Shown in pieces: positions 56,446 to 63,021 of a stretch of 64,000 bases of DNA. The DNA is from Neoaquamicrobium sediminum (GTDB taxonomy: Bacteria > Pseudomonadota > Alphaproteobacteria > Rhizobiales > Rhizobiaceae), in contig NZ_JABETK010000002.1 of the NCBI RefSeq assembly GCF_013240295.1, positions 1,736,001 to 1,800,000 of the forward strand. The letters run 5' to 3'. The translations under genes and the position numbers were made by a program. How positions within the stretch are numbered: the stretch's first letter is position 1; every line of letters starts with the position of its first letter. Under the pieces are notes generated by a model. That model was not told the DNA's origin and did no database searches. It saw nothing but the letters and a program-made list of their open reading frames with translations.

Positions 56446-56745
56446 TCAGGAGGGAATGTCGCGGGTAAGCGCTTCGAGGCTGCCCATGCGGTTCTCGGGC
56501 AGTTCCATCGTTTCGCACGTGCCAGCCGGAACCAGCTTCCAGGCATTGCCCTGGTAGTCGACCTTGGACGTGCCGGCGCACGTCGTGCCCGGACCGGCGG
56601 CGCAGTCGTTCTGGCCGGCCATGGCGACGCCGTAGCACTTCTCCATGTTTTCCTTGTCCTGGGCCGAAGCGGACGAGACGGCGGCGGCGCCCATAGCGGT
56701 TGCAAGCGAGCTGGCAAGTGCGAGCGAGAGAATCTGACGGTTCAT
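56446..56745 (-). CDS. bufA: Bufferin-type precursor (DUF2282), secreted, four Cys
   Basis: 99 residues. A Sec signal peptide MNRQILSLALASSLATAM... ends near SSASA. The mature part has four cysteines, EKCYGVAMAG, NDCAAG, TTCAGT and GTCETM, with the family core EKCYGVA-x-A-G-x-NDCA and KVDYQGNAWKLVPAGTC. This is the DUF2282 group: ribosomally made peptides modified on Cys by the MNIO enzyme and able to buffer copper in the periplasm. First gene of the operon. Gaps of 72 bp to bufB suggest different expression of precursor and enzyme. Confidence 0.88.
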   Translation of the reverse strand: MNRQILSLALASSLATAMGAAAVSSASAQDKENMEKCYGVAMAGQNDCAAGPGTTCAGTSKVDYQGNAWKLVPAGTCETMELPENRMGSLEALTRDIPS

Positions 56746-56769
56746 GTCCTGGATACCTCCATGTTGGCT

Positions 56770-56810
56770 GAAGCCTGCTTGGCTTCGTGACAGAAGCCGG
56801 GAGTGGCTTC
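56770..56810 (-). promoter_or_regulatory. Tandem hairpins in the bufA leader
   Basis: On the minus strand GAAGCC/GGCTTC stems occur twice in a row: plus 56805-56810 with 56793-56798 (6-nt loop) and 56781-56786 with 56770-56775 (5-nt loop). All four arms have the same sequence or its complement, so alternative pairing is possible. They precede the bufA ribosome site by about 10 nt. Confidence 0.5.
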
Positions 56811-56819
56811 ATGCAGACC

Positions 56820-56846
56820 AATTCGATGGAGAAGCGAGCATGTTAC
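56820..56846 (-). promoter_or_regulatory. ECF (SigF-like) promoter of bufA
   Basis: On the minus strand GTAACA (plus 56841-56846) and CGAATT (plus 56820-56825) are 15 bp apart, 75 bp before the bufA start. This agrees with the GTAAC-N16-CGAA pattern I recall for Caulobacter SigF, the ECF factor paired with NrsF. Confidence 0.6.
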
Positions 56847-56998
56847 AGCCGACTGTTCGGGACACGGCTTCGTGATGACTTCGTGAATTCGCGTGCGCTA
56901 CACACGCTTGTGTTCCGCACTGAGAGAGTGGATTCGACAATTCGACCCGGTACTCTGTAACAAGTTGGCATCGTCGTCGCACGAATTGGAGACACGTA

Positions 56999-57541
56999 TT
57001 GACGCCTCAAATGGATGCACGGCTTTCCGAATTGTTGCGGGCCGCGCTGGATGGCGACCAAGCGGCCTACGCCAATTTCCTGCGCGAGATCGCTGGATTG
57101 GTCAGAGCGACTATCGGCAGAAGAGTCGGATCATCGTCGGGATTGGACCCGGAGGATATCGTGCAGGAAACATTGCTGGCCATTCATCTCAAGCGCCACA
57201 CATGGCGCGCCGACAGCCCGCTGGGGCCGTGGGTGCACGCCATTGCGCGCTACAAGATAGTGGACGCCTTCCGCCGGCACGGCCGGGCCGTTTCCGTCGA
57301 CATCGATGACTTTTCCGACCAGCTCGCCAGCGAAGAGCAACGGACGGTCAGCGAACGCGACCTTGAACGCGCTCTGGAGTGCCTGACCTCCGGGCAGCGG
57401 GATGTGGTTTCCGCGATAAGCCTCGAAGGCAAGTCGATCACCGAGACGGCTACGCGCCTGGGCATGAAGGAAACGGCCGTGCGCGTCGCGCTTCACCGCG
57501 GCCTTGCCGCAATCGCGCAAAGATTTGGAGGTGGCGGCTGA
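56999..57541 (+). CDS. sigF: ECF sigma factor, SigF type
   Basis: 180 residues. Sigma-70 region 2 is AYANFLREIAGLVRATIGRR...GLDPEDIVQETLLAIHLKRHTWRADSPLGPWVHAIARYKIVDAFRRHGR, and region 4 is ALECLTSGQRDVVSAISLEGKSITETATRLGMKETAVRVALHRGLAAI. This is the ECF group paired with NrsF-type anti-sigma factors. The TTG start at 56999 has GGAG 7 nt upstream; an ATG at 57011 is less well placed. Its stop overlaps the anti-sigma start (TGATG). It faces the bufA operon, its likely target. Confidence 0.9.
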   Translation: MTPQMDARLSELLRAALDGDQAAYANFLREIAGLVRATIGRRVGSSSGLDPEDIVQETLLAIHLKRHTWRADSPLGPWVHAIARYKIVDAFRRHGRAVSVDIDDFSDQLASEEQRTVSERDLERALECLTSGQRDVVSAISLEGKSITETATRLGMKETAVRVALHRGLAAIAQRFGGGG

Positions 57542-58173
57542 TGCGCACCGACGATCTGATAAAGGCGATTGCCGCCGACACCGGACGCAAGGAAGCGCCG
57601 ATCGGCAGAACGTGGCTGCTTTGCGTGACGGCGGGTTTCATGCTCGCCGCGCTGGTCTTCAGCGTCCTGCTAGGGCCCCGGCCGGATTTTCAGGCGGTGC
57701 TGTCCACGATCCGCTTCCCGCTCAAGTTCCTGCTGGTTGCGATCCTGCTCGCCAGCACGATCCCGCTCGTCCAGGCGCTGGCGCGCCCCGGCGCGCGGCC
57801 GCCGATGTGGGCAGCACTTGCCGCCCCAACCGCCGTGGTGATCGCGGTTCTGGTCGAGCTGTCAGTGCTGCCGAGAGAGGCGTGGGTTTCGTCATGGATC
57901 GGCACCAATCTCTGGGTTTGCCTCACCTACATCCCGCTGATCGGGCTGGGGCCCTTGGCGATCATGATCGCGGCCCTGCGCAAGGGGGCGCCTACGCGAC
58001 CCGTTCTGACCGGCGCCATGGCTGGCGTGGTGGCGGGCGGCGTGGCGGCGATGTTCTACGCCGCGCACTGCACCGACGATTCACCGCTTTTCGTGGCCGC
58101 CTGGTACAGCATCGCCATCGGCATCCTTGCGGGTGTGGGCGCACTTGCCGGTCGCTACGCGCTGCGCTGGTAG
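57541..58173 (+). CDS. nrsF: NrsF-type anti-sigma factor (DUF1109)
   Basis: 210 residues with six membrane helices: the first segment LLCVTAGFMLAALVFSVLLG, then PLKFLLVAILLASTIPLVQAL, MWAALAAPTAVVIAVLVELS, LWVCLTYIPLIGLGPLAIMIAAL, LTGAMAGVVAGGVAAMFYAAHC and FVAAWYSIAIGILAGVGALAG. The cytoplasmic N-terminus (about 1-22) should hold the sigma factor. Cys127 and Cys177, 50 residues apart like the C131/C181 pair of Caulobacter NrsF, are the probable metal-sensing pair. It starts on the sigma gene's stop codon. Confidence 0.88.
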   Translation: MRTDDLIKAIAADTGRKEAPIGRTWLLCVTAGFMLAALVFSVLLGPRPDFQAVLSTIRFPLKFLLVAILLASTIPLVQALARPGARPPMWAALAAPTAVVIAVLVELSVLPREAWVSSWIGTNLWVCLTYIPLIGLGPLAIMIAALRKGAPTRPVLTGAMAGVVAGGVAAMFYAAHCTDDSPLFVAAWYSIAIGILAGVGALAGRYALRW

Positions 58174-58211
58174 GCTGGCCGCCGCGGCGCATCACGCCGC
58201 GGCGATCGCCT

Positions 58212-59357
58212 CTACTTGTCGACGCCGCCCCAGATCGTCTCGGCGGTCTTGACCACCAGATCGAGCTTCCGCTTCTGGTCGTCCTCGGTGATCTTGTTGC
58301 CTTCCTCGGTGGAAGCGAAACCGCATTGCGGCGCGATGCCGAGCTGGTCGATGTCGGCGAACTTCGAAGCCGCGTCGAACTTTCGCTTCAGGTCCTCGAG
58401 GTCTTCGAGATCGCCCACCTTGGTCGTTATGAAGCCCGGCAGCACACGCTTCTTGCCCTTGGGCAGCAGGCGCAGCGGCTCCAGCCCACCGGCCCTCTCG
58501 CTGTCATACTCCATGAAGTAGATGTCGACGCCCGTCTTGTTGAAGATCGCGTCGGCGGCCGGGTCGTAGGCGCCCTCCGCCGCATAGGTCGACACGAAGT
58601 TGCCGCGGCACATATGCATTCCGATCACCATGTCGTCCGGCCGGTCCTTGATCGCCTCGTGCATCATCCATGCATAGCGGTCGATCAGCCAGTCCGGGTC
58701 CTGTCCTTCTTCCGCCTTCGCCGCGCGGTGCTTGGGATCGCAGAGGTAGGCAAAGAAAATATCGTCCATCTGCAGGTATCGGCAGCCGGCGTCGTAGAAG
58801 GCGCGCACCGCCTTGGCATAGGTGGCGGCAAGATCGGCGAACAGCGCTTCGGCGTCCTGATATTCCTTGGGATGGATGTCGGACTTCGCAACCCGAAAAT
58901 GGCAGCAGCTCGGACCGGGGATCGAGATTTTCGGCATTACGTCAGTGGCGCCAGCCAGAAAGCGGTAATGCTCCAGCATCGGGTGATCGTCGGGGAAGTC
59001 GAGCTTTCCCGTGATGGTCGGGAAGATCGGGCGCAGCTTTACGCCGTGGAACTGCACGCCCTCGTCGCGCTCCTCAAGGTCGAGCCCCTGCAATTCGCCC
59101 ATGAAATCGTAATGCCAGAAGGAGCGCCTGATCTCGCCGTCGGTCACGACCGGCAGCCCAGCGTTCTCTTGCATGCGCACGACGGAGCGGATCGCCTCGT
59201 CTTCAACCGCCTTGAGCTCTTCGGCGTCGATCGCCTTTTCCTCATAGTGGCGCCGGCGCGCATCCTTCACGGATTGTGGCCGGAGCAGGCTTCCGACATG
59301 GTCGGCGCGGAAAGGTGGCCTCAGCTTGGTCGACGGGGCGTTGGATACAGTGTTCAT
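58212..59357 (-). CDS. Cobalamin-independent methionine synthase (MetE C-domain) family protein
   Basis: 381 residues with one TIM-barrel domain. FRADHVGSLLRPQSVKDAR opens the protein, followed by ENAGLPVVTDGEIRRSFWHYDFM, KISIPGPSC, CRYLQMDDIFFAYLCD, and the zinc site GMHMCRGN (His, Cys) with IAPQCGF (Cys). This is the short family that includes methyl and epoxyalkane-CoM transferases, so the substrate may not be homocysteine. The ATG at 59357 starts after an uncoded stretch (in-frame extension to 59480). Divergent from the GntR gene, with a shared operator candidate between. Confidence 0.88.
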   Translation of the reverse strand: MNTVSNAPSTKLRPPFRADHVGSLLRPQSVKDARRRHYEEKAIDAEELKAVEDEAIRSVVRMQENAGLPVVTDGEIRRSFWHYDFMGELQGLDLEERDEGVQFHGVKLRPIFPTITGKLDFPDDHPMLEHYRFLAGATDVMPKISIPGPSCCHFRVAKSDIHPKEYQDAEALFADLAATYAKAVRAFYDAGCRYLQMDDIFFAYLCDPKHRAAKAEEGQDPDWLIDRYAWMMHEAIKDRPDDMVIGMHMCRGNFVSTYAAEGAYDPAADAIFNKTGVDIYFMEYDSERAGGLEPLRLLPKGKKRVLPGFITTKVGDLEDLEDLKRKFDAASKFADIDQLGIAPQCGFASTEEGNKITEDDQKRKLDLVVKTAETIWGGVDK

Positions 59358-59443
59358 GGCGTCTCCTCCGAAATGCTGCAGATATGACTCGGACGCAGGC
59401 TCGCTAGCATGGAGCAGGCGCAAGCACCATCCACTTGACAGCT

Positions 59444-59459
59444 TGTTGTATACAGAACG
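59444..59459. promoter_or_regulatory. Candidate GntR operator 1
   Basis: TTGTTGTATACAGAAC contains the palindrome TGTATACA (59447-59454) in the gap between the methionine-synthase-like gene and the GntR gene. It closely resembles the site at 60309-60325 read on the other strand. Confidence 0.45.
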
Positions 59460-59526
59460 TACTGGCGCGACGGAGCCCACGGCGATGTGCTAAGGACACG
59501 CCGATACGACACGAAAGGATGATGCC

Positions 59527-60269
59527 ATGGCCCGCGAAGCGCGCCAGGAAAAGGGTTCTTCCCAGACGCTCAAGGCGGTTCTGGGTGTACGCGATCTGGT
59601 CTTCTCCGGGGCAATACCGCCGGGCGAACGTATGTCCGAAGTCAGCGTCAGCGAGCGGCTTGGCCTGTCGCGGACACCCGTGCGCGCCGCGCTCGCCCGC
59701 CTCGAGCAGGAAGGCATCCTCGATGCGATTCCATCGGGGGCTACTCCGTGCGGCTCTTTACCGAAGCCGACGTGATAGACGCGATCGAACTGCGGGGCGT
59801 GCTGGAAGGGACCGCCGCCCGCCTTGCCGCCGAGCGCGGCGTATCGCCGGCAAAGCTCGCCATTTTCAAGGCCCTCGTTCGTCAACTTGACGATGTCGTC
59901 GCCGTGCCGCCCGAAACGATGGACCTCGACGCCTATATTGCCCTCAACGCCGAGTTTCACGAGATGCTTGGCACGCTGTCGGGCAGCCGGATCGTCCAGC
60001 GCGAGATCGAGCGGGTCATGCACCTGCCTTTTGCTGGCCCAAGCGCGTTTCTCAACGCCCAGACCAGCGTGCCAGCCTTCCGCGCCTCGCTCGGCGTCGG
60101 CCAGGCGCAGCACCGCGCGATCACACTGGCAATCGAGATGCGCGAGGGCTCGCGCGCTGAAGCGGTGACCCGCGAACATGCGCGGCTGGCGCGGATCAAC
60201 CTCGACTTCGTGATGAAGGACAAGGACCTGATCGAGCGCGTGCCGGGCCTCGTTCTCGTTGCGGGCTGA
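59527..60269 (+). CDS. GntR-family regulator (FCD domain), frameshifted
   Basis: The winged helix is RDLVFSGAIPPGERMSEVSVSERLGLSRTPVRAALARLEQEGIL, and the all-helical FCD domain begins FTEADVIDAIELRGVLEGTAARLAAERG and includes LNAEFHEMLGTLSGSRIV and AQHRAITLAIEMREG (metal/ligand His and Glu). The shift is in GGGGG 59736-59740. One more G gives IPSGGYSVRLFTEAD and 247 residues. FCD regulators usually sense organic acids. Two similar inverted-repeat sites flank it, before the methionine-synthase-like gene and before dctP, so both are probably in its regulon. Confidence 0.88.
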
Positions 60270-60308
60270 CTCAGGCATTGAAACAGGTGCGGGCTTTCCC
60301 CGCGAAAA

Positions 60309-60325
60309 GTTCTATTATATAACAA
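60309..60325. promoter_or_regulatory. Candidate GntR operator 2
   Basis: The reverse strand reads TTGTTATATAATAGAAC, aligning with TTGTTGTATACAGAAC at 59444. It lies 30 bp before the dctP start. The AT-rich core could also be a -10 element. Confidence 0.45.
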
Positions 60326-60354
60326 TCAGCGGTTCTTTTGGGAGGATACCTGAC

Positions 60355-61386
60355 ATGCGTAAGCTGAAATCGCTGCTTCTAGCCGCAGCCGCCCTTGGGG
60401 CGATGACTGCGGCATCCTATGCGCAGGAGGTGACGCTGCGCCTCCACCAGATGTTGCCGCCACAGGCGACGATTCCCGCCAAGGCGCTCACGCCCTGGCG
60501 CGAGAAAGTGATGGCCGATTCCGGCGGTCGCATCCAGATCGACCAGTTCGACGCGATGGCGCTCGGCGGCACGCCGCCTCAGCTCGTCGACCAGGTAAAC
60601 GACAATGTCGTCGATCTGATCTGGACCGTCATCGGCTATACGCCTGGCCGTTTCCCATCCACGGAAACGTTCGAACTGCCGTTTTTCATGACCACCGGCG
60701 AGGCGACCTCCAAGGCGTTTCATGAATATTGCGAAAAACGCTGCGTCGACGAGTTTGCCGGCATGAAGGTCATTGCGTGGCACGCGCACGGGCCCGGCCT
60801 CATTCACTCCAAGAACCCGGTCAACAAGCTCGAGGACATGAAGGGCCTGAAGATTCGCGGCGGCTCGCGCGTCATCAACCAGATGCTCGAGGCGTTGGGC
60901 GCCACTCCGGTGGGCATGCCAGTTCCGGCGGTGTCCGAAGCATTGTCGAAAGGCGTAATCGACGCGACGACCATCCCCTGGGAGGTGACGCCGTCGCTGC
61001 GCGTCTCAGAGCTCGTCAAGAACCACACCGGCTTCTCCGGCTCGCATGGCCTCTACACGCAGACCTTCGTCTTCGCCATGAGCCAGGCTTCCTACGACAA
61101 GCTGCCCGACGACCTGAAGGCGGTGATCGACGCCAATTCCGGCATCGAGACGGCGGCGATGTTCGGCCGCGTGATGGACGAGGGCGATGCCGGCGGTCTC
61201 AAGATCGCCCAGGACCTCGGCAACAACATCATCACGCTCGATGAAGCCGAGACCCAGCGCTGGAAGGATGCCGCCGCGCCGCTGATCGATGCCTGGATCG
61301 CAGAGATGAGCGCCAAGGGGCTGGACGCCGAAGCAATGGTGACGGAAGCCCAGGAACTCATCACCAAGCACACGCCGGAGATGTAG
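60355..61386 (+). CDS. TRAP transporter solute-binding protein (DctP family)
   Basis: 343 residues. The signal peptide MRKLKSLLLAAAALGAMTAA ends near SYA-QE. Family marks are VTLRLHQMLPPQATIPAKALTPWREKVMADSGGRIQIDQF, GMKVIAWHAHGPGLIHSKNPV and DMKGLKIRGGSRVINQMLEALGATPVGMPVPAVSEALSKGVIDAT, with the conserved Arg that binds a ligand carboxylate. The periplasmic ligand is probably an organic acid. GGGAGG precedes the ATG at 60355. No dctQ or dctM gene lies next to it in this window. Confidence 0.92.
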   Translation: MRKLKSLLLAAAALGAMTAASYAQEVTLRLHQMLPPQATIPAKALTPWREKVMADSGGRIQIDQFDAMALGGTPPQLVDQVNDNVVDLIWTVIGYTPGRFPSTETFELPFFMTTGEATSKAFHEYCEKRCVDEFAGMKVIAWHAHGPGLIHSKNPVNKLEDMKGLKIRGGSRVINQMLEALGATPVGMPVPAVSEALSKGVIDATTIPWEVTPSLRVSELVKNHTGFSGSHGLYTQTFVFAMSQASYDKLPDDLKAVIDANSGIETAAMFGRVMDEGDAGGLKIAQDLGNNIITLDEAETQRWKDAAAPLIDAWIAEMSAKGLDAEAMVTEAQELITKHTPEM

Positions 61387-61401
61387 GCGTCGCATTTGCT
61401 C

Positions 61402-61425
61402 GTGGCCGGCCCGCGTGCCGGTCAC
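61402..61425. terminator. Hairpin after dctP
   Basis: GTGGCCGGC (61402-61410) pairs with GCCGGTCAC (61417-61425), with one G-T pair and a 6-nt loop. It lies between convergent genes and may end both. Confidence 0.45.
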
Positions 61426-61429
61426 GGTG

Positions 61430-62278
61430 CTATTCTTCGACGATGACCAGTTCGAACGTGACGCAGACCGGATTGCTGCCGTGCGCGAGCAATCCCTCGT
61501 GGATGTCGCCGTTCATGTCGACCAGCGCGACGTCCAGTTCGCACCGACCCTCCGCTACCGTCCCGCGCCGCACCATCACCTCGGTCGCGTAGGACGGGAC
61601 ATGGGAACCGTCGGCAAAGTCGACGCCTACGAGACTGCCAACACCGACAACCGACGCATTCATGAAACCGTGGCTTTGGCAGACGCGTTCGATCGCCGCC
61701 GAAATATCGCCATTGGGGCGCATGGTGCATGCCAGCGCTCGCTGCCTGGAAGAAAATTCTCCATCGTCGGCTGCCGCCTCGGCGGAGAAAAGCTTGAAGT
61801 TGGTTTCGGCGTCGTCTTTCGCCACGAACATGACGCCGTCAAGGCCCCAGGCCCGCACATCGGTGTCCCTTGCCACGATCGCCTCATGCGGCAGCAGGTG
61901 GCCGGCACGCCGTTCACCGTCGTTATGCAGCCAGATGCCATGGCAATGGATGAACGGCTCGCCGTCGCGGATCCCCACGATCACCCCTGCGCCCTCCACG
62001 GTGACGACGCCGGCCGGCGAACGTGTGTCGCTGTACCAGGCGGCATGCGACGTATCAGGTGCAGCAGCCGGGATCACGTAGTGCATCGGCTCGATCGCGA
62101 GTCTGTCGAGATCGGCATAGCCGGATGCGTAGCCGGCCTGCGCCAGCGCGCCGGTCACCGCCATATTGACGCTCTGCCCTGCCCGCAGGCGCAGGACCAG
62201 CGGCACGGCGGTGCCGGCCGCGACCCTTTCCCGTACTGGCGCAACCGGGCCGGGATGGCGGATCGAACGCATCGCCAT
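61430..62278 (-). CDS. PPC (DUF296)-like two-domain protein
   Basis: 282 residues made of two PPC/DUF296-like halves. Half 1 has FIHCHGIWLHNDGERRAGHLLPHEAIV, the family H...H...GGHL pattern. Half 2 has ASVVGVGSLVGVDFADG and ELDVALVDMNGDIHEGLLAHGSNPVCVTFELVIVE. The family includes plant AT-hook proteins and bacterial enzymes of unknown role. The ATG shares a base with the SDR stop (TGATG), so it is coupled to the SDR and the AMP ligase: a three-gene catabolic-looking operon facing dctP. Confidence 0.78.
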   Translation of the reverse strand: MAMRSIRHPGPVAPVRERVAAGTAVPLVLRLRAGQSVNMAVTGALAQAGYASGYADLDRLAIEPMHYVIPAAAPDTSHAAWYSDTRSPAGVVTVEGAGVIVGIRDGEPFIHCHGIWLHNDGERRAGHLLPHEAIVARDTDVRAWGLDGVMFVAKDDAETNFKLFSAEAAADDGEFSSRQRALACTMRPNGDISAAIERVCQSHGFMNASVVGVGSLVGVDFADGSHVPSYATEVMVRRGTVAEGRCELDVALVDMNGDIHEGLLAHGSNPVCVTFELVIVEE

Positions 62279-63021
62279 CAGCCCGCCAGCCCCGCCGTGA
62301 CGAACCCGCCGTCGACAGCCAGCACCTGGCCGTTGACGTAGGCCGCATCGTCGGAAATCAGGAACGCCACCGCCGTTGCGATCTCGTCGGGTTGACCGTA
62401 GCGGCGCAGCGGCACCCGCTCGTGCCACTGGCGGCGGACATCGTCAGTGTGGACGGCACGCGCCAGCGGTGTATCGATCGGCCCGGGCGCGACAGCGTTG
62501 ACGCGGATGCCGCTCGGCCCGAGTTCGTTCGCCATCACCAGCGTCAGAAGGTTCTGCCCGCCCTTGGACGAGCCGTAGGCGCTGCGCCCCTTGTTGCCCA
62601 TCAGGCCGGAGATGGAGGTGATGTTGACGATCGAGCCGCCCTGCCCGCCGGCCAGCCAGATACGGGCAGCCGCCCGCGAGACGATGAAGGTACCGGTCAG
62701 GTTGACGTCGACGATGCGCCGGAAGTCCTCGACGCTGGTTTCGACCGCCGGCTTGTCCATGCCGATGCCCGCGCAGTTCACGACGCCGGCCAGCGGCCTG
62801 TCGGCGGCGATGCGCGCCATGGCTGCCTCGACGGCGTCCTCGTCGGTCACGCTCAGCGCCACACCGTGCTCGCGTGGCAGGGCGAGTGCGTCACAAGCCG
62901 CATCGAGCGCCTCGCGGTTCAGGTCGAGCAGCCATGGGTGCCAGCCGCGTTCGTTCAACAGGCGGGCAGTCGCGAACCCGATGCCGGACGCCCCGCCGGT
63001 GACGACGACGGCCCCGCTCAC
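62278..63021 (-). CDS. Short-chain dehydrogenase/reductase
   Basis: 247 residues of classical SDR. NAD(P) binding is VVVTGGASGIGFATARLLNERG with Asp after the second strand (LLDLNREAL), favouring NAD. The catalytic set is NAG in GVVNCAGIG, Ser in SIVNITSISGLMG, and YGSSKGG (Y-x3-K). The C-terminus has PGPIDTPLARAV and YVNGQVLAVDGG. The GTG start overlaps the ligase stop (GTGA). The substrate, a beta-hydroxyacyl or similar compound, is inferred from the operon only. Confidence 0.92.
   Translation of the reverse strand: MSGAVVVTGGASGIGFATARLLNERGWHPWLLDLNREALDAACDALALPREHGVALSVTDEDAVEAAMARIAADRPLAGVVNCAGIGMDKPAVETSVEDFRRIVDVNLTGTFIVSRAAARIWLAGGQGGSIVNITSISGLMGNKGRSAYGSSKGGQNLLTLVMANELGPSGIRVNAVAPGPIDTPLARAVHTDDVRRQWHERVPLRRYGQPDEIATAVAFLISDDAAYVNGQVLAVDGGFVTAGLAG

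Noticed and set aside
56957..56987. GTAACA...CGAATT before sigF as an autoregulated promoter
   Set aside because: The spacer is 19 bp, and a start from this -10 would fall on the sigF ribosome site; kept only as a comparison for the bufA promoter.
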